The translations under genes and the position numbers were made by a program. From assembly GCA_964625865.1 (NCBI GenBank), contig CAZVEV010000012.1, positions 1 through 45,475 on the forward strand: a stretch of DNA of 45,475 nucleotides, read 5' to 3'. Positions 16,213 to 24,378 of the stretch are shown in pieces. Numbering within the stretch: position 1 is the stretch's first letter; every line of letters starts with the position of its first letter. The notes beneath the pieces are model-generated. The model saw nothing but the letters and a program-made list of their open reading frames with translations, searched no databases and was not told where the DNA came from. The stretch comes from CAZVEV01 sp964625865. Its GTDB lineage: Bacteria > Planctomycetota > Phycisphaerae > SM23-33.

Positions 16213-17474
16213 GCTCTGTCCTCGGCGTCCTCGGCGGCCAGACGCACGCGAATGCTCGCAACAAGTCTCTCGCACAGGACGCGCGAGAGATTCATCAGCG
16301 TCTTGGCGGCGAGTTGGGGTTGATTGGCTATCAGGCGTTCGATGTGTGCGCGGCTGATGACGAGTATCTCGCTGTCGTCGACGGCGACGACGTTTCCGGT
16401 TCTCTCGCAGCCGAGAATGCACCCGATCTCTCCGATGATCTGTCCGGGTCCGAAGACGGCAATGGAGGTCTTGCCCGTTTCGCTGCGTACCTCGATCAGT
16501 CCCGACAGTACGAGGTACATCTCGCTGCTGACATCGTTGATGCGGATAATCCGCTCACCTTGGCGGCACTGCAGCACGGTGCCCTTGTGCAGAAGTGTCT
16601 GGGCCTCGTCGACCGACAGGTCTTCCAGGAGCGGCACGCTCTCGGTGGGGGACGGGCGAAGTTTGTCGGCCAGAAACGCCCAGAAGTTCTCGCCCTTGAG
16701 CATCGATGCGGTGACCCGGCTGGAGGCGGGGAACGTCCTGCGGAACCAGCCGGCCGTCCCGTTAGTCGTGTCGATCTGCGCCCTGAGCGAACGCAGCCTT
16801 CGCAGCAGGGGTGATCGCACCCTTCTGAGATGGTGCTCGTCATGGGCCACCAGCACCATGGGGACGCGATAGCCCACGTCGGGGTCGATGAAGTTGTCGG
16901 TGTACCGCCGGTATCCCAGGTGCTCGTAGAGGTCCACCAGACCGGGCGAGCAGTTGCAGAAGTCAAACAGCACGCCCTGGGTTATGCCGTGTTCGTAGGC
17001 GGTCACCAGCAGTTTGGCCAGCGTGGGCGAGCCCCGCATGTCTCTGGCGATCATCAGCCGCGAGGAGAACGACAGCACCGAGGGCGGGAACTCGGCGAAC
17101 GAAGGCAGGTCATAGATGTCGCGATATTCCGCCGGCAGATCGTTGCCGCCGACCTGGTTTCGCCGCAGAGTCGCCACCACCGCCCCGCCGGACTCCGCGT
17201 AGAACAACGTGCCTGACTCGTCCAGATCGTCGGTGAGTATCTTCCCCTCGTGATCGGCGTAGGACAGGTCGCGCTTGCCCATCTCGTTGACGTAGATGGT
17301 GTAACGGAAGCGGTAGACGCGCTGACGGTCCTCGGGAGAATGGGCCACCGCGATGGTGGTCACGTCAGGCCTGTCGGGACACGTCAGTGCCGAACACTCA
17401 CCCTTGTTCGTTATCCTGGGTTCCCTGTCGCCAACCGAACTCACTGATCGTACGCGTGGCGCCAGTGTTCTCAT
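16209..17474 (-). CDS. FeeM-like GNAT N-acyltransferase fused to a cyclic-nucleotide-binding domain
   Basis: 421 residues in two parts. Residues about 38-235 resemble N-acyl amino acid synthase/autoinducer-synthase-type GNAT proteins: VYRFRYTIYVNEMGK, GTLFYAESGGAVVATLRRN, SFSSRLMIARDMRGSPTLAKLL, CSPGLVDLYEHLGYRRYTD and VPMVLVAHDEHHL. Residues about 290-400 are a cNMP-binding domain with a phosphate-binding-cassette-like segment (IIGEIGCILGCERTGNVV, keeping the Glu and Arg that contact the cyclic nucleotide). It would acylate an amine using acyl-ACP or acyl-CoA under cNMP control; substrate and activity are inferred. The start is uncertain: the ATG at 17474 has no Shine-Dalgarno, and a GTG at 17363, just before the conserved part, has AGG 6 nt upstream. 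Confidence 0.8.
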   Translation of the reverse strand: MRTLAPRVRSVSSVGDREPRITNKGECSALTCPDRPDVTTIAVAHSPEDRQRVYRFRYTIYVNEMGKRDLSYADHEGKILTDDLDESGTLFYAESGGAVVATLRRNQVGGNDLPAEYRDIYDLPSFAEFPPSVLSFSSRLMIARDMRGSPTLAKLLVTAYEHGITQGVLFDFCNCSPGLVDLYEHLGYRRYTDNFIDPDVGYRVPMVLVAHDEHHLRRVRSPLLRRLRSLRAQIDTTNGTAGWFRRTFPASSRVTASMLKGENFWAFLADKLRPSPTESVPLLEDLSVDEAQTLLHKGTVLQCRQGERIIRINDVSSEMYLVLSGLIEVRSETGKTSIAVFGPGQIIGEIGCILGCERTGNVVAVDDSEILVISRAHIERLIANQPQLAAKTLMNLSRVLCERLVASIRVRLAAEDAEDRA

Positions 17475-17493
17475 CGGCGATCCACGGGGCGAC

Positions 17494-17509
17494 TTGAGTG
17501 CCGACTCAA
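17494..17509. promoter_or_regulatory. Palindrome in divergent promoter region, candidate operator
   Basis: TTGAGT and ACTCAA are separated by GCCG. It lies in the 107-bp space between the acyltransferase gene (minus) and the RND adaptor gene (plus), where one regulator could control both. No regulator gene is adjacent. Confidence 0.4.
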
Positions 17510-17581
17510 CTAAGAAAAGGTGGTGGTTTAGCGTATCGCGAGACTTGACGGCGGGGGCCCGCGGCGCGTAGGCTACGCGAC

Positions 17582-18967
17582 ATGAAGCTCAGGGTAATTA
17601 TAAACGTGTTGCTCGTGGTGGGGATTATCGGACTGGCCGTCGGTGCGGCGGCGCTTATGGTTCATCTTCGCAGCAAGCCCGAGGCCGCCAGGCAGGCGGT
17701 GCCGCCTGTTCGCGTCGAGGCGCCGAAGATCGCCGCGCATCGGAACTACGCGATGGTGATCGAGGGGTTCGGCTCGACGCGTGCGGCCGTGACGGTCCAG
17801 ATCGCCCCCGAGGTCGGGGGCAAGGTCGTTTCGCGAGCGGCGGGCGCGTTTTCCGGACGGTTCGTCACGGCGGGGCAGGAACTGTTCCGCATCGAGGCCA
17901 AGGACTACCAGTTGGCCTGCGATCTTGCGAGCCGTCGGGTTGAGCTTCTGGCCGCCCAGGCGGCCAGGCTGGACCAGGAGGAGAAGAACCTCAAGGCGTC
18001 GGAGAAGATCGAGTCCGAGCGGATCGCCCTAGCCAAGCGTGTGCTCGAAGATACGCGCAAGCTTCGCCAGTCGAATGCGGTGGGCAGCAACGATCTTGAC
18101 CAGGCCGAGGAGGCCCACCTTGCCCGACGCAGTCAGTACCAGAACGTAACGAACCTGCTGGCGCTGATCGCCCCGCAGCGTGCGCAGAACCAGGCCGACC
18201 AGGCGGCGGCGAAGGTGCAGTTGGCCCAGGCGGAACTGGCCCGCAAACGGACAACCTACGCCAGCCCCGTCACCGGACGAATCCGAACGTGGAACGTGCC
18301 CAAGGACCAGGTCCTCCAGGCCGGGCGGAGCTACGGCGAGCTCTACGCCACCGACGTGATGGAGATTTCCGTTCCCGTCCCCGCCTCGGAACTCCAGTGG
18401 CTGGACGCGCCTGCGGCGCCGGTGGGGCAGGCCGTGGCGGCCGAGCGGATAGAGGCCGAGGTGTTCTGGCACGAAGGGCAAGGCGACGAGAAGCGGTGGG
18501 CAGGCACGGTGGACCGCATCGAGGCCGGCCTGAAGGCCCGGACGCGGACGGCGGTGCTCGTGGTGAGGGTCACCAACGATCCGAACGACCGCGCCGCCAT
18601 GCTGGACATCAACATGTTCTGTCGCGTGCGAATCACGGGCAGGGCTCTACCCCGCGTGTTCGCCGTTCCGCGCAACGCGATTGATTCCGACGGGCACGCG
18701 TACGTTGTGGTCGACGGAAAGCTGAAGCGGCGCAGCGTGACGGTGATGCGGTTTACAGCCGACAAGGCGTTGGTTGGGCCTGATTCGGGACTGGCCGAGG
18801 GCGACAGATTGGTCATCAGCTATCTTGCCAAGCCGATACCCGGAATGAAAGTCACGTTGCGGGATGAGCCGACGAGCCAACCGGCCGGCGGGGCAGCAAT
18901 CCAGCCGACGAGCCGACCGGCCGGCGGGGCAGCAATCCAGCCGACGAGCCGACCGACGGCGAAGTAG
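17582..18967 (+). CDS. RND efflux periplasmic adaptor (membrane fusion protein, HlyD family)
   Basis: 461 residues. A single N-terminal membrane anchor (about 5-27) is followed by a lipoyl/barrel half (VQIAPEVGGKVVSRA...FVTAGQELFRIEAKDY), a long alpha-helical hairpin (about 110-215, Gln/Ala/Arg-rich), the second lipoyl half (TTYASPVTGRIRTWNV) and a beta-barrel with a membrane-proximal domain. It would bridge the RND pump to an outer-membrane channel. The C-terminus ends in a 12-residue tandem repeat rich in Pro, Gly, Ala and Thr, not part of the family fold. The permease gene follows after 12 nt. No TolC-like gene is found in the window. Confidence 0.93.
   Translation: MKLRVIINVLLVVGIIGLAVGAAALMVHLRSKPEAARQAVPPVRVEAPKIAAHRNYAMVIEGFGSTRAAVTVQIAPEVGGKVVSRAAGAFSGRFVTAGQELFRIEAKDYQLACDLASRRVELLAAQAARLDQEEKNLKASEKIESERIALAKRVLEDTRKLRQSNAVGSNDLDQAEEAHLARRSQYQNVTNLLALIAPQRAQNQADQAAAKVQLAQAELARKRTTYASPVTGRIRTWNVPKDQVLQAGRSYGELYATDVMEISVPVPASELQWLDAPAAPVGQAVAAERIEAEVFWHEGQGDEKRWAGTVDRIEAGLKARTRTAVLVVRVTNDPNDRAAMLDINMFCRVRITGRALPRVFAVPRNAIDSDGHAYVVVDGKLKRRSVTVMRFTADKALVGPDSGLAEGDRLVISYLAKPIPGMKVTLRDEPTSQPAGGAAIQPTSRPAGGAAIQPTSRPTAK
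18869..18955 (+). repeat. 36-bp tandem repeat inside the adaptor gene (2.4 copies)
   Basis: Units 18869-18904 and 18905-18940 differ by a single base, with a partial third copy to 18955. Each encodes P-T-S-(Q/R)-P-A-G-G-A-A-I-Q in frame. Near identity implies a recent duplication. Confidence 0.85.
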
Positions 18968-18979
18968 CGAGAGACGACC

Positions 18980-21900
18980 ATGGGAGTAATCCGCCTGTTT
19001 GTCCGAAATCCCGTCGCCGCCAACATGATCATGCTGTTGATCCTCGTTGGCGGGGTCGTTGCCGCGTACATGATCCCGCGCGAACTGATCCCCGAGTTCA
19101 GCACGGACATGATCACCGTCACCGTGCCGTATCCCGGCTCGCCGGCTGAGGACATCGAGAAGGGTATCTGCCTCAAGATCGAGGACTACGTTTCAAACAT
19201 TGACGGCATCAAGGACGTGACCAGCATCAGCCGGGAGGGCCTTGGCATGGTCCTCCTGGAACTCCAGACCGGTAGCGACATGCGGAAGGTCCTGGACGAA
19301 GTCCGCGACGAGATCGGCAAGATTACCTTCCCCGCCAATGCCGAAGACCCGATCATCCAGGAAAGCACCCAGAAATTCCACGTGATTAACATCGCGGTCG
19401 CGGAGAAAGCCGGCACCGGCGCGGGGATAGTCGGCGAGCGCGCTCTGCGTGAACTGGCCCACGATATCAAGGACGACCTGACCGATCTGCCCGAGATATC
19501 GCGTGTGGTCGTCTCGGGCATTCGCGAGTACGAGGTCTCGGTGGAGGTCGACGAGGCCGCCCTGAGACGCTTCAAACTGACGCTGGGGCAGGTGGCGTTG
19601 GCGATTCGGTCGAGCAGCTTCGACCTGCCTGCCGGTACGGTAAAGACCAGCGGAGGCGAGATGGCCCTGCGGGTGGTCGGTCAGCGCTACCTCGCCAGCG
19701 AATACGAAACCATCCCCGTGCTCTACCAGAGCGACGGGACGGTGATCTGCCTCCGCGACATCGCAACCGTTCGCGAGTCGTTCCAGGACACGGACATCGG
19801 GGGGCAGTTCAACGGCCAGACCGCCGCGCTGGTCAGCGTCTACAAGACCGGAGACGAGGACATCATCGAGATATGCGAGGCCGTCCGCGAGTACGTCAAG
19901 GACAAGCGGAGCGAGTTGCCCGACAGCATCCATCTCGAGACCTGGTTCGACCTGTCGGAACTGGTGACCGGGCGCCTGGACATGCTCATCCGCAACGGCG
20001 TCTGGGGGCTGATCCTCGTGATGGGGGTGCTCTGGCTGTTCCTGGGGCTGCGCCTGTCGTTCTGGGTGGCGATGGGGATTCCCCTGTCGGTCCTGGGCAC
20101 GATTCTCGTGATGCTCCTGGTCGGGCAGACGCTCAACATGCTCAGCATGTTCGCGCTGATCATGGCGTTGGGACTGATCGTTGACGATGCGATCGTCGTG
20201 GGCGAGAACGTCTACAGCCGCCGCCAGCGCGGCGAGCTGCCCGGCCTGGCGGCCACCCACGGGGCAAAGCAGGTCATCATGCCGGTGATCGGCGCGGTGG
20301 CCACCACGTGGCTGGCGTTCATTCCGCTGTTCTTCATCCCGGGGATCATGGGCAAGTTCATCAGCCAGATGCCCGCGGTGGTGATCCTGACCCTGGCGTT
20401 CAGCCTGCTCGAGTGCATCATCATCCTGCCCAGCCACCTGGCCCACAGCCTCGAAGCCCAGGACCGCCAGGCCAAGTCGAAGGGTACGATCCTGTGGTTT
20501 ATCCCCGTGCTCGGGGCGCCGCTGGGGGCGCTGGTGGACCTGCTGCTTCCGCGTCAGCGGATCGACAGGATTCGGCAACGGACTGCTGCGATGCGGCGGC
20601 GAATCGATGCCGGCATCCAGGGCTTCATCGACAACAAGTTCCTGCCCCTCTACCGCCTGGCCACGCGAAACCGATACGTGACGGTCGCTGTCTTCGGCGC
20701 GATCCTCATCGTCATGATTGGCGCATACATGGGCGACCACATCAAGGTCACCGTGTTTCCCAAGATGGAGGCCGACGCCCTCCAGGCCACCGTTGTCCTG
20801 CCGGCAGGGACGCCCATCGAGCGGACGCGCGAAGTGGCCAGGCAGATCACCGAGGGCGTCTTCAAACTCAATGAAGACGGCCGGATCAAGACAGACTCCG
20901 GCGATCCCGTGGTGGAACGGGCCTACTCGCTGATCGGCACGCAGACTAACCCCAACGGCCAGCAGGGCGGGCACGTAGCCGAGGTGCTGGTCGAACTGGT
21001 GGTTGCCCAGAACCGTGGGCGGCATCTTCGCAGCGCCGACCTGGTGAACATGTGGCGAGAGAACACCGGGCCCGTCCACGACGCGTTGAGCTTGCGGTTC
21101 GTCCCGATGCGCGGCGGGCCTACGGAGAAGAGCCTCCAGATCAACGTGCTGTCCGACCCGCGGAGCGATCCGAAGGGCACCGACGCCCGCAAGGCTGTCG
21201 ACAGGATCAAGGCGCGCCTTGGGAAATACAAGGTCTCGGACCTCGAAGACGACGCCCTGGCGGGAAAGACCGAGATCCGCATCACGCCCAGTCGCGAGGC
21301 CTTCGCCGCAGGTGTCAATCGGTTCGATCTGGCCGCCCAGCTTCGCGATGCGTTCTACGGCAACGAGAGTATCGAGATGCAGCGCGGACGCGACGAAGTG
21401 AAGGTCATGGTCCGCTACCCCGAGCGACAGCGCCGCAGCGTCGGCGACATCGAGAACATGCGCGTCCGCACGCCGGCCGATGGGGAACTGCCCTTCGGCG
21501 AGGCCGCGGACGTCGAGTACAGACCGGGCAGCGCCACGCTCAGACGTCTTAATAGCAAACGGGTCATCACCATCATCGGCGACGTTGACGAGCAGGTCGC
21601 CAATTCCGAGCAAATCCTCTCCGAACTCGAAGACGAGGGGTTCTTCGACAAGATATCCCAGGACATGCCCGGTATCACCGTAGACATCGCCGGACAGCGC
21701 CAGCAGCAGACCGAATCGCTGGAATCGCTGTTCGTCTGGTTCCCGATGGCCCTGCTGGGCATCTACACGATTCTCGCGGCCATCTTCAGGAGCTACATCC
21801 AGCCGATCATCGTCATGGTCGCCATTCCGTTCGGGCTGATCGGGGCGGTGATCGGACACTGGCTGCTGGGCTTCAACGTGTCCCTGCTGAGCCTGTTCGG

Positions 21901-22354
21901 CATGGTCGCCCTGGCGGGAATCGTCGTCAACGATTCGCTGGTCCTTCTGGACCTGGTCAACGTCCGCATCCGCGCCGGCGACACCGTCCATGCCGCCGCC
22001 GAGACCGGGGCGCGCGGACGATTCAGGGCCATCATCCTGACCACCGTTACCACGGCCGCCGGCATGACGCCCCTGCTGATGGAGCGGTCGTTCCAGGCTC
22101 AGTTCCTCAAGCCGATGGCCATCTCGATAGCAGCCGGCCTGGTGTTTGCGACCATGCTCACCCTCCTGGTCGTGCCCTGCCTGTTCCTGATCGGTAACGA
22201 CATCCGCCGCGTGATCCGCTGGCTGGTCGACGGCCAATGGGTCTCGCCCGAAGCCGTTCTGGCCCGCGCGACCGATGCCGCCGGCGTGGCTGAGGATAAA
22301 GGCGACTGCGATGCGGACGAGGACGAAGGCGAGGAGTTCACGATCGACGGTTAG
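18980..22354 (+). CDS. RND efflux transporter permease
   Basis: 1124 residues, the usual length of an AcrB/HAE-type pump subunit in the inner membrane. It shows the RND pattern: N-terminal helix (FVRNPVAANMIMLLILVGG), a large periplasmic loop, a block of helices with the proton-relay pair in MALGLIVDDAIVVGENV near residue 410, a second N-like helix (RNRYVTVAVFGAILIVMIG, about 575), a second loop, and a final helix bundle with GMVALAGIVVNDSLVLLDL. The C-terminal tail is acidic (CDADEDEGEEF), which is unusual. GAGAGA lies 7 nt before the ATG. Substrates cannot be told from sequence. It is co-transcribed with the adaptor. Confidence 0.95.
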   Translation: MGVIRLFVRNPVAANMIMLLILVGGVVAAYMIPRELIPEFSTDMITVTVPYPGSPAEDIEKGICLKIEDYVSNIDGIKDVTSISREGLGMVLLELQTGSDMRKVLDEVRDEIGKITFPANAEDPIIQESTQKFHVINIAVAEKAGTGAGIVGERALRELAHDIKDDLTDLPEISRVVVSGIREYEVSVEVDEAALRRFKLTLGQVALAIRSSSFDLPAGTVKTSGGEMALRVVGQRYLASEYETIPVLYQSDGTVICLRDIATVRESFQDTDIGGQFNGQTAALVSVYKTGDEDIIEICEAVREYVKDKRSELPDSIHLETWFDLSELVTGRLDMLIRNGVWGLILVMGVLWLFLGLRLSFWVAMGIPLSVLGTILVMLLVGQTLNMLSMFALIMALGLIVDDAIVVGENVYSRRQRGELPGLAATHGAKQVIMPVIGAVATTWLAFIPLFFIPGIMGKFISQMPAVVILTLAFSLLECIIILPSHLAHSLEAQDRQAKSKGTILWFIPVLGAPLGALVDLLLPRQRIDRIRQRTAAMRRRIDAGIQGFIDNKFLPLYRLATRNRYVTVAVFGAILIVMIGAYMGDHIKVTVFPKMEADALQATVVLPAGTPIERTREVARQITEGVFKLNEDGRIKTDSGDPVVERAYSLIGTQTNPNGQQGGHVAEVLVELVVAQNRGRHLRSADLVNMWRENTGPVHDALSLRFVPMRGGPTEKSLQINVLSDPRSDPKGTDARKAVDRIKARLGKYKVSDLEDDALAGKTEIRITPSREAFAAGVNRFDLAAQLRDAFYGNESIEMQRGRDEVKVMVRYPERQRRSVGDIENMRVRTPADGELPFGEAADVEYRPGSATLRRLNSKRVITIIGDVDEQVANSEQILSELEDEGFFDKISQDMPGITVDIAGQRQQQTESLESLFVWFPMALLGIYTILAAIFRSYIQPIIVMVAIPFGLIGAVIGHWLLGFNVSLLSLFGMVALAGIVVNDSLVLLDLVNVRIRAGDTVHAAAETGARGRFRAIILTTVTTAAGMTPLLMERSFQAQFLKPMAISIAAGLVFATMLTLLVVPCLFLIGNDIRRVIRWLVDGQWVSPEAVLARATDAAGVAEDKGDCDADEDEGEEFTIDG

Positions 22355-22373
22355 GGCAACCAGGCCCGGCATG

Positions 22374-22446
22374 GTAGGGCGTGCAACGTGTTGCACGCGG
22401 AACGATGAGGCTGTGCGTCCCGCGTGCAACAGGTTGCACGCCCTCC
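22374..22446. repeat. REP-like inverted pair, family A, copy 1
   Basis: The left unit is GTAGGGCGTGCAAC-GT-GTTGCACG and the right unit is its inverse, ending in CCTCC, so its foot is GGAG rather than GTAG. It lies between the RND permease and the outer-membrane protein genes. Confidence 0.8.
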
Positions 22447-22459
22447 CATTGGAGAGAAG

Positions 22460-23452
22460 ATGACCGGAAGTACAGTCAAGTGGGTCGTCGCGTTGGCGGC
22501 GGTGGCGGTCTGCCCGGCGGCGGCGCGTGGGGCTGACGGTCTGGCGAAGTTGCTGGACCCGCGGCTGGGACACGCCAAGAGCAAAGCCGTCTACAGGGCG
22601 GCCGGCTATCCCAGCGCGTCGGTGCGCGGGCAGGCGGCGGACCTCGGGTTCGCCCAGCACGAGATGCTTCTGACGGCGCCTCTCCGGCAGGACGAGACGG
22701 CCGAGTGGACCGTCACCGCCAGCCTCAAGGCTCTCGATATCAACACCGGCGCGAAATTGCCCGGCTTTGCCCAGGCGTTCCCGGAGGACCTGTGGGACGT
22801 TCGCATGGGGGCGACCCATCGCCGCAAGCTCGACAACGGCTGGCTCGCCGGCGGGGCGGCGGAGATCGGCTCGGCGTCCGACGCGCCGTTCAGCAGCACG
22901 GGCGAAACCACCGTTACCACCACCGGCTATCTCCGCATTCCCGCCGCCGCCGACGATGCCTGGCTGGTGATGCTCCGCTTCCGGACCGAACTGGACGCCC
23001 TGCGCGGCGCGCCGCTGATGCCGGGGATCGGCTATCACTGGGTCAAGGACGACCGGTTTCAGGCGCTGCTCGGCGTGCCCTTTGCCTGGGCCGAGTATCG
23101 TCCTGTCGACGACCTGAAGTTCACGGGCTTAGCCGGCCCGAGCGCCATCAAGGCCGAGTGCTCCTACGCACTGAGCGGCGAGGTGACCCTGCATGCCGGC
23201 TACGATTGGAGCTCGCAGCGGTTTGTCCGTCGCAAGCGCGTCCACGGCAACGAGAGGCTGTTCTACTACGGTCAGCGCGTCACGGCCGGCGTGCGGTGGG
23301 ACGTGACCCCGCACGTGTGGATCGACGCGGGGGGCGGGTATGCGTTCGGCAGGTTCTTCTTTGAAGGCAAGCGATATCACAACAGGCACGGGCGGCGGTT
23401 TCGTCTGGGCGACACCCCGTTTGTCGCCTTGCGAGCGGGACTGAGCTACTAG
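22460..23452 (+). CDS. Outer-membrane beta-barrel protein (DUF6268-like)
   Basis: 330 residues. Residues 1-25 are a signal peptide (MTGSTVKWVVALAAVAVCPAAARGAD). The rest alternates polar and hydrophobic residues in strand-length stretches (WTVTASLKALDI, ETTVTTTGYLRIPA, WLVMLRFRTELDA, VTLHAGYDW) and ends in an aromatic-terminated strand (ALRAGLSY), as outer-membrane barrels do. The layout resembles planctomycete DUF6268 proteins, a guess from memory. GGAGAGAAG directly precedes the ATG at 22460, which decides the start. It is downstream of the RND pair, separated by a REP-like unit, so it may be co-transcribed, but it is not a TolC-type channel. Confidence 0.75.
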   Translation: MTGSTVKWVVALAAVAVCPAAARGADGLAKLLDPRLGHAKSKAVYRAAGYPSASVRGQAADLGFAQHEMLLTAPLRQDETAEWTVTASLKALDINTGAKLPGFAQAFPEDLWDVRMGATHRRKLDNGWLAGGAAEIGSASDAPFSSTGETTVTTTGYLRIPAAADDAWLVMLRFRTELDALRGAPLMPGIGYHWVKDDRFQALLGVPFAWAEYRPVDDLKFTGLAGPSAIKAECSYALSGEVTLHAGYDWSSQRFVRRKRVHGNERLFYYGQRVTAGVRWDVTPHVWIDAGGGYAFGRFFFEGKRYHNRHGRRFRLGDTPFVALRAGLSY

Positions 23453-23481
23453 CCCGCCGGGACATCACAGGGTCACTGACC

Positions 23482-24186
23482 GTGAGAACGATTGACAGTT
23501 TGAGAGCATCGCGGCCGACAGCTCCCGTCCGGCTGCTGCTCGTGGCGGAGGTGAGCGTCTTCGTGGCCGTGGTGATGGGGATCATCTGGCTGCATCCGGG
23601 CAAGGGCCAACCGCTGCAGTGGTATCACGTGGCGCTGTGGATCGTCGCCGCCGCCTTGCCGGTCGCGGTGAACGTCCTTCACGGCGAGACGTTGCGCGAC
23701 ATCGGCCTGCGGCTCGACACGCTCGGCCCGTCGGCCAGGGAGGCCTGTATCGCCACGGCCGTCCTGGCGGCGATTGTCGGCGCTGCATCGGTGGTGGGGG
23801 GGGGATGGCACTTCGAGGCCTGGCCCCGTTTTGCCGCGCGGTCAGGCGAGATCCTCGCCGTCGGGCTGGCCCAGCAGTACGTGCTCCAGGCGTTCATGCT
23901 GCGGCGCCTCCGGCAGGCGGGGCTGGCCCCGGCGCCGGCGGTCGCGATTGCCGCCATGCTCTTCGCCGCCATCCATGCGCCGAACCTCGTGCTGATGGGC
24001 GCCACCGCGGTGGCCGGCGCCGTCTGGTGCAGCCTGTTCCTGCGCCACGCGAATCTGATCGTCCTGGGTCTGTCGCACGGCGTGCTGTCGCTGTGGCTGT
24101 ACTACGCGTGGCCGAAGGCGTGGCACCTCCGGCTGGCCGTCGGGCCCAAGGCCCTGGAGTACCTGACACGCTACTGGGGATGGTAG
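23482..24186 (+). CDS. CPBP-family (CAAX protease-like) membrane protein with QQ in place of the catalytic EE
   Basis: 234 residues with about six or seven membrane helices. Motif order matches the CPBP/type II CAAX protease fold: motif 1 VGLAQQYVLQAFMLRRL near residue 135, motif 2 LFAAIHAPN near 158 (the FxxxH histidine), and motif 3 GLSHGVLSLWLYY near 196. In active members motif 1 is EExxxR; here it reads QQYVLQ, so both glutamates are glutamine. Either this is a non-proteolytic scaffold or a distinct QQ subfamily. It starts at GTG (23482) with AGGG about 9 nt upstream. It is the last gene of the efflux/outer-membrane group before the assembly gap. Confidence 0.75.
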   Translation: MRTIDSLRASRPTAPVRLLLVAEVSVFVAVVMGIIWLHPGKGQPLQWYHVALWIVAAALPVAVNVLHGETLRDIGLRLDTLGPSAREACIATAVLAAIVGAASVVGGGWHFEAWPRFAARSGEILAVGLAQQYVLQAFMLRRLRQAGLAPAPAVAIAAMLFAAIHAPNLVLMGATAVAGAVWCSLFLRHANLIVLGLSHGVLSLWLYYAWPKAWHLRLAVGPKALEYLTRYWGW

Positions 24187-24231
24187 GCGTTGGTTAACTG
24201 GCGGATTGGTTGATTGGTTGACTGTGTGCTC

Positions 24232-24365
24232 GGTGCCGTGGCTTGACGCGAAGCGGCAACCAAGTTCGTCGGACTGTCCAAACGTGGTTGCNNNNNNNNN
24301 NCCCCCCCCCCGCGCCCCCCCCCCCCGCGCCCCCCCCCCCCCCCCCCCCCCCCCCCCACGGCACC
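24232..24365. repeat. Inverted hairpin element family D, copy 1, broken by the assembly gap
   Basis: The left arm (24232-24262) reads GGTGCCGTGGCTTGACGCG and AAGCGGCAACCA. The right arm starts TGGTTGC (24285-24291), is lost in the gap, and resumes as CACGGCACC (24357-24365), the exact reverse complement of the start of the left arm. The intact relative is at 45367-45440. Confidence 0.75.
24292..24356. other. Assembly gap and artefactual poly-C run
   Basis: Ten N (24292-24301) are followed by about 55 bases of almost pure C with scattered G. This falls inside a palindromic arm, where sequencing failed. It should not be read as biology; gap size is unknown. Confidence 0.9.
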
Positions 24366-24378
24366 CTTCCGTTGGGGA

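Noticed and set aside
19193..23038. 1281-codon minus-strand frame
   Set aside because: It is the shadow of the RND permease and following gene; its sequence is low-complexity Arg/His/Gln/Asp with no domain.
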